Counted from the stretch's first letter, positions 44,573 through 54,631 are shown. The stretch: 64,000 bases of DNA from Salegentibacter salarius (GCF_900168265.1 NZ_FVZF01000021.1:1-64000); one strand, 5' to 3'. Notes: a model not told the origin generated them from the sequence alone. Program-made: numbers and translations.

Positions 44573-44593
44573 TTCTTATTAATCATAACTATT

Positions 44594-45160
44594 TTGAAAG
44601 AAAACATCCTGCATATAAAGAATATGGTTTGTGACCGTTGCCTCATGAGTGTTGAGAAGACTTTGCAACAGCAAAACCTTAATTATATTAATATCAGTTT
44701 GGGCAGGATTGAATTTAAAAACGAACTTTCTGAAGCTCAATTCCAAAGTCTGGAAGAGGAACTCAATGCGAACGGTTTTGAAATTGTAGCCGAAAGAAAT
44801 AACAAAATTGTAACCGATATAAAATCTTTGATTATAGAATTGGTTTACGAACATAAAGATTCGGGGAACAAAAAGCTTTCTGAAGTTCTAAGTGAAGAAG
44901 TGCATTACGATTACAGTCATCTCACCAACATTTTCTCCAAAGCAGAGGGACACAGTATTCAAAGTTTTCAGAATAAAATAAAAGCAGAACGCATTAAAGA
45001 GCTTTTGGAATACGGGGAGTTGAATATTTCAGAAATTGCCGATAAAATGGGCTTTGGCAGTGCCGCTTATCTTTCCACCTTCTTTAAGAAAGAAACAGGG
45101 ATGAATCCTTCTCAATTTAAATCACAACATCAGGACCGTAAGTCACTGGATAAACTATAG
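44594..45160 (+). CDS. AraC-family regulator with an N-terminal HMA-like metal domain
   Basis: A 188-residue protein from a TTG start; the start is set by the domain fit (KENILHIKNMVCDRC). Residues 1-65 form a ferredoxin-like HMA-type domain with Cys-x-x-Cys in MVCDRCLMSVEKTL. Residues ~85-182 are an AraC-type double helix-turn-helix, with ISEIADKMGFGSAAYLSTFFKKETGMNPSQF. Domain order suggests that metal binding tunes DNA binding, making this the likely local regulator. It stands between the RND block and the Csp/ATPase block, separated from the first by a terminator. Confidence 0.88.
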   Translation: MKENILHIKNMVCDRCLMSVEKTLQQQNLNYINISLGRIEFKNELSEAQFQSLEEELNANGFEIVAERNNKIVTDIKSLIIELVYEHKDSGNKKLSEVLSEEVHYDYSHLTNIFSKAEGHSIQSFQNKIKAERIKELLEYGELNISEIADKMGFGSAAYLSTFFKKETGMNPSQFKSQHQDRKSLDKL

Positions 45161-45170
45161 GAGGATTTTT

Positions 45171-45292
45171 GCCACGAATACACGAATGTTTTCTAAAAAT
45201 TAAGTTTGATTCATTCATAATGAAAAAACTTTTTTTATGGGCGGTTAATCATTTTTTCATCAGGATTTCTAATTAATTCGTGAATTAGTGGC
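45171..45292. repeat. Dispersed inverted-repeat element in the gap after the regulator
   Basis: The 340-bp gap 45161-45501 has no convincing gene. It contains gccacgaatacacgaat (45171-45187) and, inverted, aattcgtgaattagtggc (45275-45292), matching at about 15 of 18 positions, which would form a large hairpin. This GCCACGAAT...CACGAAT sequence has the look of an intergenic repeat. Further right, TAATTTCG (about 45469-45476) is a weak -7-like site for the next gene. Confidence 0.55.
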
Positions 45293-45501
45293 CTTTTACT
45301 CGATAATCGAGATTAAATGCTCAGGGGCTTGGCTCGAAATCAAATTGGATTTTCAAATAATAATGCTTTTTGAGCTTCTCCGAAGTTCACAATTTATTAT
45401 CAACATTTTTTCCCATTTTCTTATAATTTCTTACCATAATTTTAAAACTCATTTCGGTTTTTAGTAGTTAATTTCGTAGTAAACCAATAAAAACCAATAT
45501 T

Positions 45502-45822
45502 ATGAGAAATGAAAAAATGCTGAAAGCATTGGGGAATTGCATTAACCATTGTAATTATTGTGCAGATGCCTGTCTGGATGAAGACAATGTGAAAATGATG
45601 AAAGATTGCATTAGAACCGATAAGGTTTGTGCAGAGGTTTGTAGCACCCTTAACCAGGTTTTGGCTACCGACTATAAAAACGTAGACGGACTCGTAAAAT
45701 ATTGTATCGAAGTTTGTAATGCATGTGCAGATGAATGTGGACAACACGAGCATGATCATTGCCAGGAATGCGCAAAAGCTTGTCGTGAATGCGTGAAGGC
45801 TTGCGAAGCTTATTTAGCATAG
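45502..45822 (+). CDS. Four-helix bundle copper-binding protein (Csp/DUF326-like)
   Basis: A 106-residue Cys-rich protein with repeated Cys-x-x-x-Cys spacing on helices (CINHCNYCADAC, CAEVCSTL, CIEVCNACADEC, CQECAKACRECVKACEAY) and a His cluster GQHEHDHC. This is the Csp family, in which many thiolates line the core of a four-helix bundle and store Cu(I). No signal peptide is present, so it is probably cytosolic (Csp3-like). It sits directly upstream of the copper ATPase, separated by a long hairpin. Confidence 0.92.
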   Translation: MRNEKMLKALGNCINHCNYCADACLDEDNVKMMKDCIRTDKVCAEVCSTLNQVLATDYKNVDGLVKYCIEVCNACADECGQHEHDHCQECAKACRECVKACEAYLA

Positions 45823-45834
45823 AACTTAATTTTT

Positions 45835-45959
45835 AAGACTGTTTGAATTTTTCCTATTAGACGTCAACCTGAACTTGTTTCAGGTTCTAATTTCTTGCCA
45901 CCTAGATACTGAAACAAGTTCAGCATGACGTAATTAAAACTAAAAATTCAAACAGTCTT
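45835..45959. repeat. Nested palindrome: 18-bp stem enclosing dispersed element copy B
   Basis: Outer arms aagactgtttgaattttt (45835-45852) and aaaaattcaaacagtctt (45942-45959) are perfectly complementary over 18 bp and are followed by a T run, forming a terminator for the csp gene. Its loop contains the palindromic element: halves at 45860-45883 and 45909-45931, the same as those at 8352-8374 and 8398-8420 but in reversed order. It ends 18 bp before the ATPase ATG. Confidence 0.8.
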
Positions 45960-45977
45960 TTTTCTTCAATAATATTT

Positions 45978-48674
45978 ATGAAACATAACTATCAAATTTC
46001 CGGGATGACCTGCATGGGATGCAGAGCCCACGTTGAAAATTCCTTAAAGAACGTGGAAGGCGTTACCAATGCTAAGGTAGATCTCGAAAAAGCTAGTGCT
46101 GAGATCGAGATGGAAAAGCATATTGAACTTGAAAAGTTCCAGGCTGCACTTGAAGATAGCAATTACGAAATTTATTTAGCAGATGAGGTTCCTCAAACTT
46201 ATTCGGTAAGTGGAATGACCTGCAAAGGATGTAGCGCTCACGTGGAAGCGACATTAAATAAAGTTGAAGGAGTAAAAAGAGCAAAAGTAGATCTGGAAAA
46301 GGCTGAAGTTAAAGTTTTTTCTAAAGAGAATATTCCTTTAAAGAAACTACAGCAGGCCTTACAGGATGATGGTGGGCATTATCAAATTCACGAACCCGGA
46401 GAAGAAGTAAAACCAAAAAAGAAAAAACCTAAAGGCGAAGGCACGGGCGTTTTCTATTGCCCTATGCATTGTGAAGGCGATAAAACTTACGATAAGCCCG
46501 GTGATTGCCCTGTTTGCGGAATGGATTTGGTAGAAGAAGCCAGCCTAAAACCACAAGCTACTACCTATACCTGCCCAATGCATCCAGAAGTAGAGCAGGA
46601 CGGTCCCGGTTCCTGCCCCAAATGTGGAATGGACCTGGTACCTAAAGAACCTGAAGAATCTTCAGAAAGTAAATCTTACAAAAAACTGCTTAAGAAGTTT
46701 AAAATAGCCGTGGCGTTTACGCTGCCTATTTTTATTATCGCGATGTCTGAAATGATTTCGGGCAATCCACTTTATGAAATTTTAGCTCAAAAATATTGGA
46801 ACTGGATTCAGTTTGGGCTTTCCCTGCCAGTTGTTTTTTACGCTACCTGGATGTTTTTTGAACGTGCATGGCGTTCTGTAAAAACCTGGAATCTAAATAT
46901 GTTTACGCTTATAGGGATTGGAGCAGGAGTGGCCTGGATCTTTAGCGTTTTTGGATTGATATTTCCAGATTTTTTCCCGCCGCAGTTTAAAACTGAAAGT
47001 GGAACGGTGCACGTTTATTTTGAAGCCGCCACGGTTATTCTAACGCTTGTTTTACTTGGGCAGGTTCTGGAAGCCCGCGCCCATAGCAAAACAAATTCTG
47101 CAATAAAAGAATTACTGAAACTAGCTCCAAATAAAGCGATTAAAGTAGTTGATGGCGAAGAAAAAGAAGTTTCTATAGAAGAAATTCATATGGGCGATAT
47201 TCTAAGAGTAAAACCCGGTGATAAAATTCCTGTAGACGGAGTTATTGAAAAGGGAAACTCCAGTATAGACGAGTCTATGATTACGGGAGAACCTATTCCG
47301 GTAGATAAAGTAGAGGGAGATAAGGTGAGTTCGGGAACCATTAATGGAAACCGAAGTTTTACGATGAAAGCCGAAAAAGTGGGAGATGAAACCCTGCTTT
47401 CTCAAATCATTAAAATGGTCAATGACGCCAGCAGGTCTCAGGCGCCTATTCAAAAACTGGCCGATAGGATTTCGGCTTATTTCGTGCCTATCGTGGTTGG
47501 TATTTCAGTCCTTACGTTTGTGATCTGGGCTATTTTTGGTCCCCAGCCTCAATATGTATATGCTCTGGTAAATGCCATTGCGGTATTGATTATTGCCTGT
47601 CCGTGTGCACTTGGCCTGGCCACACCAATGTCGGTAATGGTGGGCGTAGGAAAAGGAGCCCAAAACGGAGTTTTGATCAAAAATGCCCGTGCCCTGGAGG
47701 AGATGGATGATATTGATACGTTGATTATTGATAAAACCGGAACCATCACCGAGGGTAAACCTAAAGTGGAAAAAGTTGAGGTGATTTCAGAAGAAAATGA
47801 GGAAGAAATTATAAAACTTATCGCTGCGGTAAATTCCCAGAGTGAGCATCCTCTGGCAAAAGCCACGGTTGATTTTGCAAAGGAAAAAGAGCTGAAATAT
47901 AAAGAAGCTTCAGATTTTAATTCCGTTACCGGAAAAGGGGTGACCGGAATGGTAGACGATCAAAAAATAGCTATTGGGAATGAGAAGCTAATGCAGGCTG
48001 AAAATGTTGAGATTCCTTCAGAAATAAATAAGAAAGTAACCGCAGAGCAGGAAAAAGGTAAAACCGTTTCCTATATATCACGGAATGGAAAAGTAATAGG
48101 TTATTTTACAATTACAGATCCTATTAAGAAAACCAGTAGGGAAGCCTTGAAATCTCTAATGGATGATGGGGTTGAGGTTTATATGTTTACCGGTGATAAT
48201 GAGAAAACCGCAAGATCTGTCGCAGAAGAACTGGGCTTAACTGGCTTCAAAGCAGGAATGCTTCCCGAAGATAAACAGAGTGAAGTGAAAAAACTTCAGC
48301 AGGAAGGAAAAAAAGTGGCAATGGCAGGTGATGGAATTAACGACGCTCCTGCTCTGGCCCAGGCTAATATTGGAATTGCTATGGGAACAGGAACCGATGT
48401 AGCTATAGAAAGTGCCGAGATCACTTTGGTGAAAGGCGATCTAAAGGCAGTTAGAAAAGCAAAGACTTTGAGTAAAAAAGTGATGCGTAATATTAAGCAG
48501 AATTTGTTCTTTGCTTTGATATACAATACTCTTGGAGTACCTGTTGCCGCTGGAGTTTTATACCCGGTTTTCGGACTTTTACTTTCACCCATGATCGCAG
48601 CTTTAGCTATGAGTTTTAGTTCGGTTTCTGTGATTGCGAATGCACTGAGATTAAGAAATACAAAATTGGATTAA
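45978..48674 (+). CDS. copA: Copper-translocating P1B-type ATPase with two HMA and two HMBD domains
   Basis: An 898-residue exporter of Cu(I) from the cytosol. In order: HMA1 (GMTCMGC, ~8-14), HMA2 (GMTCKGC, ~78-84), two HMBD modules (YCPMHC...CPVCGMDL ~160-187; [10 protein letters not shown]...[10 protein letters not shown] ~197-226), membrane helices, actuator TGEP, the ion-site CPC (Cys541/Cys543), phosphorylation DKTGT (Asp585), and the hinge GDGINDAP. The doubled metal-binding cassette is heavier than in E. coli CopA and fits strong metal load. It begins just after the long nested palindrome and runs 28 bp ahead of an ArsP-type permease. Confidence 0.96.
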   Translation: MKHNYQISGMTCMGCRAHVENSLKNVEGVTNAKVDLEKASAEIEMEKHIELEKFQAALEDSNYEIYLADEVPQTYSVSGMTCKGCSAHVEATLNKVEGVKRAKVDLEKAEVKVFSKENIPLKKLQQALQDDGGHYQIHEPGEEVKPKKKKPKGEGTGVFYCPMHCEGDKTYDKPGDCPVCGMDLVEEASLKPQATTYTCPMHPEVEQDGPGSCPKCGMDLVPKEPEESSESKSYKKLLKKFKIAVAFTLPIFIIAMSEMISGNPLYEILAQKYWNWIQFGLSLPVVFYATWMFFERAWRSVKTWNLNMFTLIGIGAGVAWIFSVFGLIFPDFFPPQFKTESGTVHVYFEAATVILTLVLLGQVLEARAHSKTNSAIKELLKLAPNKAIKVVDGEEKEVSIEEIHMGDILRVKPGDKIPVDGVIEKGNSSIDESMITGEPIPVDKVEGDKVSSGTINGNRSFTMKAEKVGDETLLSQIIKMVNDASRSQAPIQKLADRISAYFVPIVVGISVLTFVIWAIFGPQPQYVYALVNAIAVLIIACPCALGLATPMSVMVGVGKGAQNGVLIKNARALEEMDDIDTLIIDKTGTITEGKPKVEKVEVISEENEEEIIKLIAAVNSQSEHPLAKATVDFAKEKELKYKEASDFNSVTGKGVTGMVDDQKIAIGNEKLMQAENVEIPSEINKKVTAEQEKGKTVSYISRNGKVIGYFTITDPIKKTSREALKSLMDDGVEVYMFTGDNEKTARSVAEELGLTGFKAGMLPEDKQSEVKKLQQEGKKVAMAGDGINDAPALAQANIGIAMGTGTDVAIESAEITLVKGDLKAVRKAKTLSKKVMRNIKQNLFFALIYNTLGVPVAAGVLYPVFGLLLSPMIAALAMSFSSVSVIANALRLRNTKLD

Positions 48675-48701
48675 CTTTAAATCACTCAAAAATTTAAGGA
48701 A

Positions 48702-49922
48702 ATGCAGGATTTTTTAAGCAAATGGGGAGAAGCAGCCTACACCAGCGCCGGCTTTTTCTGGATGGCTTTGTGGGCTTTTATCTTAGGATATATTATAAGT
48801 AGTGGAATACAAATATTTGTAACCGAAAAAAGGATGCAGCGCACTATGGGTAAAGACGAATCTAAGAGCCTTTTATTGGGAACTTTTTTCGGATTTATTA
48901 GTAGTTCCTGTAGTTTTTCAGCCCTGGCTTCTACCAAAAGTTTGTTTAAAAAAGGCGCCAGTTTTGCTTCCTCTATCGCTTTTTTACTTGCTTCAACTAA
49001 TCTCGTTATAGAATTAGGAATTTTGATTGCCATCTTCTTAGGTTGGCAATTTGTTGTGGGAGAATACGTAGGAGGAATATTGCTAATTCTAATAAGTTGG
49101 TTACTCATTAGAATTATTAATCCTAAAGAAATGATCAAAAAGGCCAGAAAGCGCCTTGATGAAAACGATGATGACGATGAGGATTCAGAAAAATCCTGGA
49201 AGAAAAAAATGAAGTCGGAAACCAGCTGGGCTAAAGTATCTAAACAATATGCGATGGAGTGGAAAATGGTTTGGAAAGATGTGACTTTAGGTTTTACTAT
49301 TGCCGGGGTTGTAGCTGCTTTTGTTCCAGATTCCTTTTTTCAAACTTTATTTATAAATACAGGAGGTGGAAATACAGATTTTAGCTTTTTTACAATTCTT
49401 GAACATATCATAGTAGGGCCAATTGCTGCATTTTTAACGTTTATAGGTTCTATGGGGAATATTCCGTTAGCAGCACTTCTATTTGGGAAAGGAGTGAGCT
49501 TTGCGGGGGTTATGGCCTTTATTTTTAGTGATCTGGTAGTGTTTCCGGTGTTACGGATCAACGCGAAATATTACGGCTGGAAAATGTCTTTATTTATACT
49601 TTTCCTTCTCTTTACCGCCCTTATTGGTACATCTCTACTGTTGCATTACGGTTTTAACCTGTTTAATTTACTGCCAGACCCAAATTCAGTAAAAATCACT
49701 AATACCGATCATTTTAAAATAGATTATACTTTTTGGCTGAATATGGCTTTTCTAGCAATTTCTGGAGTACTAATTTATCTTGGATTTTATAAGCGGAAAG
49801 ATGTAATGCATATGAAGGAAATGGCACCTAAAAGCCAGTTGTTGGAAACTAGCTTAAAATATATAGCTTTTGTATGTTACCTGTGGCTTGCCGGAGGTTT
49901 AGTGGCGAAGTTTTTTCTGTAA
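48702..49922 (+). CDS. ArsP-type (PF03773) permease
   Basis: A 406-residue membrane protein with about eight to ten helices and the ArsP_1/DUF318 signature GTFFGFISSSCSFSALASTKSLFKKGASFASSIAFLLASTNLVIELG. Conserved Cys in SSSCSFS could be a metal(loid) thiolate site. Relatives export arsenicals or accompany copper ATPases; substrate is open, and copper is inferred from context. An acidic stretch of Asp/Glu (about 154-165) separates the halves. It follows copA by 28 bp. Confidence 0.88.
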   Translation: MQDFLSKWGEAAYTSAGFFWMALWAFILGYIISSGIQIFVTEKRMQRTMGKDESKSLLLGTFFGFISSSCSFSALASTKSLFKKGASFASSIAFLLASTNLVIELGILIAIFLGWQFVVGEYVGGILLILISWLLIRIINPKEMIKKARKRLDENDDDDEDSEKSWKKKMKSETSWAKVSKQYAMEWKMVWKDVTLGFTIAGVVAAFVPDSFFQTLFINTGGGNTDFSFFTILEHIIVGPIAAFLTFIGSMGNIPLAALLFGKGVSFAGVMAFIFSDLVVFPVLRINAKYYGWKMSLFILFLLFTALIGTSLLLHYGFNLFNLLPDPNSVKITNTDHFKIDYTFWLNMAFLAISGVLIYLGFYKRKDVMHMKEMAPKSQLLETSLKYIAFVCYLWLAGGLVAKFFL

Positions 49923-49928
49923 TAAAAA

Positions 49929-50004
49929 GAGAGCAGGGAAGAAGATAAATTTTATTAGGCTCAGATATAAAATTTAGATTTTCGGTTCTCCTAATACTGC
50001 TCTC
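49929..50004 (+). terminator. Possible long-loop hairpin after the permease
   Basis: gagagcag (49929-49936) and ctgctctc (49997-50004) are complementary with a 60-nt loop; a T-rich tail follows. The rest of the gap to 50218 is AT-rich and holds no gene. Confidence 0.4.
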
Positions 50005-50163
50005 ATTTTAAAATTCAAACAAACTCAACTAATCAACCTAAAAAGTCCCTCTTTGATTTTTAGCATTTCCTAACTACTAAAAAATCTTTTTCATAGCAAT
50101 TAAAGTGGGGCTTTTATAGTAAGACTTTAAATTTTTAAAAAGGTTTAAAATAAAATATAAAAA

Positions 50164-50187
50164 AACCACCGCGTAGGGACGGTGGTT
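50164..50187 (-). terminator. Terminator for the zinc metalloprotease gene
   Basis: Arms aaccaccg (50164-50171) and cggtggtt (50180-50187) form a perfect 8-bp stem; on the minus strand it is followed by a run of T. Confidence 0.85.
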
Positions 50188-50218
50188 CCAAAACTAACAA
50201 ATCAAAAAAATGTTAGGA

Positions 50219-52708
50219 TTATTTGATGGGGTTTAAAATTAAATCTATTCTTTCTAAAGCATCCTGAAGGTGGTATCTCGTTAAACGATCTCCACGATTA
50301 GAAGCTCTTCTAATTTGATTTTGAAGTGTTTTAAGCTCTCCTCTTACCACAGGGCGAATATCACTTTGCGCAACATCTATGTCACTTCGGGTTATCCAGC
50401 TTCTGTAGCGAGATGGAATTTCGCTTTGCTCTTCCGTCATTAAATGCTCCATACGCTCTATGTAAGCACGCTGAAGATTTCTGCGGTAACGATCAATATT
50501 TTGTCCTGAATAAACTTCACTCCAAATTCCGGTTCTCACATCGCTCATCATATCAATTAAACCATAAGCTTCATCACCGTTTACTTCTTCGTTCTCCATT
50601 AAACGAGCCATTCTACCAAAATCAAGTAGGTTGTTAAGCGTGCGTTCCTGCATATTTCTAATACGCTCTACCTGACCATCAAACTGGATCTTATTGAAAA
50701 TTTCCTGGTCTATCATCCATTCCGGGGTTTCAAAAAGCTGTTCCTGTAAAAAGTTCATCGCTTCCTTCTGCTTTTCTTTTGAAACGTGAGTATAAACCGC
50801 ACCTTCCTGGTCGTAAGTTTTATAATGTTCATAAATACCCCCAATATTTGCGGTTACGTGTCCCATATATCGATTAAACTGACTTAAAACCTGGCCGTAC
50901 ATATCGTCAAGATCCTCGTAGTTTTTGCCGTCTTCAGCAGTCCACTCGATCAATTTCGGCATAATGCGCTTAAGGTTTTTAATTCCGTATTCACTGGCTA
51001 AAACAGCATCGTCTCCAAGATCTTCGGTTTGAGAACTAGGGTCTATAACTCCACCACTTTGCTGGCTTCCGAAGCGATATAAAGGATCTCCAGCTTTCTC
51101 AAGAATCCATTCATCAAGAATTTCTTTTTCCTCTTCAGCAGATTTATCAAGAATTGGGCGATAACCCCATTTTATTGCATACTTATCGTAAGGTCCAATA
51201 TCTGGCATTAGTGCAACATCACCATCTTCTGGCTGTGCGATATAATTAAAACGCGCATAATCCATAATGGATGGTGCAGTACCATATTCAGCAGTGAATT
51301 CAGGATCACGTAGATCTTCAACCGCATAAGCAACACTACTTCCCATATTATGCGGAAGACCTAAAGTATGCCCAACTTCGTGAGAAGAAACAAAACGAAT
51401 TAAACGTCCCATTACTTCATCTTCAAATTCAACACTACGAGCGTCTTCGTTAATTGCCGCAGTTTGAACAAAGAACCAGTTTCTAAGCAAGGTCATTACA
51501 TTGTGATACCAGTTGATATCTGATTCTAATATTTCTCCAGAACGCGGATCACTAACGTGAGGGCCATTGGCGTTTGGAATTGGGGAAGCCAGGTAACGCA
51601 CTACAGAGTAGCGAACATCTTCGGGGCTCCAATCTGGGTCTTCTTCTTTTGTTGGTGGATCTTTAGCGATAATCGCATTTTTGAATCCGGCAGCTTCAAA
51701 AGCAACCTGCCAATCTTCAATTCCCTGTTTAATATAAGGAACCCATTGTTTAGGAGTGGCGCGATCTACGTAATAAACAATTTGTTCTTTCGGCTCAACT
51801 AATTCCCCGTTTTTAAACTTCTCTTTGTCTTCTTCTTTTACCTCAAGTCTCCAACGGTCAAGATATTTTACTTCTTTACTTTTTTGAGCATCAAGCCCAT
51901 AATCTGTTTGTCCTCGGGCAAACCAACCTACACGCTGATCGAAATAACGACGTTTCATGGGTTCTTTAGGAAGCAGGATCATAGAATTACTAAATTCTAA
52001 AGAAATAGACCCGGTGCTCTCATTAGAAGGAGGGGCGCCTGCACTATAAGTTTTTACGTGCCTCACCTCAATATTTTCAGGATAGCTGCGAATAGTATCT
52101 ATGTAAGAACGGCTATCGTCTAAACGCGAAACTTTATATTGTTTTCTTGAACCTTCTCTTAGTCCTAATGCCTTTACATCTTTTGTGTAAAGATCTGTTA
52201 CCTCGATTACAGTTGTTTTGTTAACGGTATCTTTTCCTATTGTTTTGACCGGAAAACGTTGTAAAACTGGTTCAAAGTTAGAATTAACTACTGCTTCGTG
52301 AACAGGTAGGGAATCAGCCGCATATATTTCGTGAGAAACAACTCTTAAAAGAACGTGACCGTCTTTTTTCTGCCAGCGGTGTACCTGCGTGTTTTGTTTT
52401 CCACCGCCAAAACCAATTCCAGTGGCGGTTTTTGCAATTCTTGTTACGGTAAGCATTTCACGGTTAAACAGACTATCTGGGATCTCGTAAAAATATTTAT
52501 CGTCTACGCGGTGAACGGTGAATAAACCTTCGTCGCTTTTAGCATCTTTAGTAATTACTTTGGTGTAAGGTTCCAGGTCACCATTCTTTTTTGAGGCTTC
52601 TTTTTTGGAGGCATCAGCCGAAGATTTATTAGGCTGAAAAACCGCACAACTGGAAACCGAAACCGATAAGGCTATTAAAAATAGCTTATTCGTAAATCGT
52701 TTGGTCAT
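50219..52708 (-). CDS. Zinc-dependent metalloprotease lipoprotein (DUF5117/5118/4953 type)
   Basis: An 829-residue lipoprotein (lipobox VSVSSC, Cys ~22) with the extended zinc motif HEVGHTLGLPHN in the last half (~res 445-456). N-terminal regions match the DUF5118 and DUF5117 modules and the C-terminal half the DUF4953 peptidase module of a large Bacteroidota family. It probably hydrolyses proteins or peptides at the cell surface or in the periplasm. It stands alone, with its own terminator and a preceding lysS terminator. Confidence 0.9.
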   Translation of the reverse strand: MTKRFTNKLFLIALSVSVSSCAVFQPNKSSADASKKEASKKNGDLEPYTKVITKDAKSDEGLFTVHRVDDKYFYEIPDSLFNREMLTVTRIAKTATGIGFGGGKQNTQVHRWQKKDGHVLLRVVSHEIYAADSLPVHEAVVNSNFEPVLQRFPVKTIGKDTVNKTTVIEVTDLYTKDVKALGLREGSRKQYKVSRLDDSRSYIDTIRSYPENIEVRHVKTYSAGAPPSNESTGSISLEFSNSMILLPKEPMKRRYFDQRVGWFARGQTDYGLDAQKSKEVKYLDRWRLEVKEEDKEKFKNGELVEPKEQIVYYVDRATPKQWVPYIKQGIEDWQVAFEAAGFKNAIIAKDPPTKEEDPDWSPEDVRYSVVRYLASPIPNANGPHVSDPRSGEILESDINWYHNVMTLLRNWFFVQTAAINEDARSVEFEDEVMGRLIRFVSSHEVGHTLGLPHNMGSSVAYAVEDLRDPEFTAEYGTAPSIMDYARFNYIAQPEDGDVALMPDIGPYDKYAIKWGYRPILDKSAEEEKEILDEWILEKAGDPLYRFGSQQSGGVIDPSSQTEDLGDDAVLASEYGIKNLKRIMPKLIEWTAEDGKNYEDLDDMYGQVLSQFNRYMGHVTANIGGIYEHYKTYDQEGAVYTHVSKEKQKEAMNFLQEQLFETPEWMIDQEIFNKIQFDGQVERIRNMQERTLNNLLDFGRMARLMENEEVNGDEAYGLIDMMSDVRTGIWSEVYSGQNIDRYRRNLQRAYIERMEHLMTEEQSEIPSRYRSWITRSDIDVAQSDIRPVVRGELKTLQNQIRRASNRGDRLTRYHLQDALERIDLILNPIK

Positions 52709-52778
52709 AAAGTTAAATTTTGGTTTGTGTGATTAATTTGAAGTGATAAATTTTCTTTAGCGAAAGCTAAAAAACGAA

Positions 52779-52804
52779 AAAAGACCACCATTTGGTGATC
52801 TTTT
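52779..52804 (-). terminator. Hairpin terminator downstream of lysS
   Basis: aaaagaccacca (52779-52790) and tggtgatctttt (52793-52804) pair with one mismatch and a short loop; T-rich on both strands. Confidence 0.7.
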
Positions 52805-52895
52805 GACTGATTTATCTTAAAAAGGTTTAAAAAGTAAAGTTAAAAAGTCTTATTTTAACTATTGTTTATCTGATCTGTAAAAACTTTTCTGAATT

Positions 52896-54587
52896 TTAAA
52901 CCGCTTTTATCTTCATAGTTTCGTCATCTTTAAAAACATCTATCATTTTATGTTTTCTCAGTGATTTCAGGGTTTTGTCCCACTTTTTATTACTTAAACC
53001 AGACTTGGTTTTTATCGTATCCAGTTCCTGAATTTCATCACTTTTTAATAGCTGAAATACCGCTTTTTCATCTTCGCTAAGTTCAACAGCTTTTCTTTCC
53101 GGCTTCATTTGCGGGAAGAATAAAACTTCCTGGATGGATTGATTGTTGGTTAAGAACATAATTAATCGATCCATTCCTATTCCCAGTCCAGATGTTGGAG
53201 GCATTCCATATTCCAGGGCTCTTAAGAAATCCTGGTCTATAAATTCGGTTGCTTCATCATCTCCTTTTTTAGCCAGTTTTAATTGTTCTTCAAAACGCTC
53301 ACGCTGGTCTATAGGATCATTTAATTCTGAATATGCATTAGCGATTTCTTTTCCGCAAACCATCAGTTCAAAACGCTCGGTTAGTTCGGGGTTTTCACGG
53401 TGTTCTTTACAAAGCGGACTCATTTCCTTGGGATAATCGGTAATAAAGGTTGGTTGGATGTAATTTCCTTCACACTTTTCACCAAAAATCTCATCGATGA
53501 GCTTTCCTTTTCCCATAGTTTCGTCAACTTCAATTCCCATATCTTCCGCTGCTTTTCTAATTTCAGCTTCAGATTTTCCGGTAATATCAAACCCGGTAAA
53601 TTCCTTGATAGAATCGGTCATTGTAACGCGTTTGTAAGGCGCTTTAAAGTCGATCTTATTTTCTCCAAAAACAGCTTCGGTAGTCTTGTTTACCTCCAGA
53701 GCACAATGTTCCAGCAACTTTTCGGTGAAATCCATCATCCAGTTGTAGTCTTTGTAGGCTACATAGATTTCCATCGCTGTAAATTCAGGATTATGGGTTC
53801 TGTCCATTCCTTCATTTCTGAAGTTTTTAGAAAATTCATAAACACCATCAAATCCGCCAACGATCAGTCTTTTCAGGTATAATTCATTAGCAATTCTTAA
53901 ATAAAGCGGAATGTCTAATGCGTTATGATGAGTAACAAACGGTCTTGCAGCAGCACCACCGGGAATAGATTGTAAAATTGGAGTTTCAACTTCAAAATAT
54001 TCCCTTTCATTAAAGAAGTTTCGCATTGCGTTGAACAATTTTGTACGCTTTACGAAGATCTCTTTTACTTTCGGATTTACAGCCAAATCGGCGTAACGCT
54101 GGCGATAACGATGTTCGGGATCGGTAAAGCCATCGTAGGTATTTCCTTCTTTATCGGTTTTAGGAAGCGGTAAAGGACGAATGGATTTGCTCAGTAAAGT
54201 GAAATCTTTCACCATCACAGTCATTTCCCCAACCTGGGTTTTAAAAAGTTCGCCTTCAATTCCTATAAAATCGCCAATATCCAGCAACTTTTTATATACA
54301 TCATTGTACTTGCTTTTCTCTTCCCCGGTACAAATTTCATCACGGTTAAAATAAACCTGTAGCTTTCCTTTAGAATCCTGTATTTCGGCAAAAGAGGCTT
54401 TCCCCTGGATACGGCGGGACATTAACCTACCAGCCAGCACCACTTTTTTTCCATCTTCAAAATTCTCTTTTATTCCCTTGCTGGTGTCCTTTACCGGGAA
54501 CAAATCTGCCGGATAAGGGTTAATACCTGCTTTTCTCAGTGCAGAAAGCTTCTCTCTTCTTACTATTTCCTGTTCAGATAATTGCAT
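52896..54587 (-). CDS. lysS: Lysine-tRNA ligase, class II
   Basis: The start is the ATG at 54587 (563 residues), giving the usual LSEQEIVRREKLSALRKAGINPYP; upstream frame is excluded because an exact promoter lies inside it. An OB-fold anticodon-binding domain (about 55-160) is followed by the class II catalytic core with FRNEGMDRTHNPEFTAMEIY (motif 2) and GIGMDRLIMFLTN (motif 3). After the normal end, about 60 extra residues (AVELSEDEKAVFQLL... KSLRKHKMIDV) form a helical, winged-helix-like tail not found in E. coli LysS. It attaches lysine to tRNA-Lys. Confidence 0.96.
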   Translation of the reverse strand: MQLSEQEIVRREKLSALRKAGINPYPADLFPVKDTSKGIKENFEDGKKVVLAGRLMSRRIQGKASFAEIQDSKGKLQVYFNRDEICTGEEKSKYNDVYKKLLDIGDFIGIEGELFKTQVGEMTVMVKDFTLLSKSIRPLPLPKTDKEGNTYDGFTDPEHRYRQRYADLAVNPKVKEIFVKRTKLFNAMRNFFNEREYFEVETPILQSIPGGAAARPFVTHHNALDIPLYLRIANELYLKRLIVGGFDGVYEFSKNFRNEGMDRTHNPEFTAMEIYVAYKDYNWMMDFTEKLLEHCALEVNKTTEAVFGENKIDFKAPYKRVTMTDSIKEFTGFDITGKSEAEIRKAAEDMGIEVDETMGKGKLIDEIFGEKCEGNYIQPTFITDYPKEMSPLCKEHRENPELTERFELMVCGKEIANAYSELNDPIDQRERFEEQLKLAKKGDDEATEFIDQDFLRALEYGMPPTSGLGIGMDRLIMFLTNNQSIQEVLFFPQMKPERKAVELSEDEKAVFQLLKSDEIQELDTIKTKSGLSNKKWDKTLKSLRKHKMIDVFKDDETMKIKAV

Positions 54588-54631
54588 ACTCGTAATTTGA
54601 TGTATTAATGCTTGCTTTCGCAAAACGAGTG

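Noticed and set aside
53400-53882. 160-residue plus-strand frame
   Set aside because: Antisense to the lysS catalytic domain; no family resemblance.
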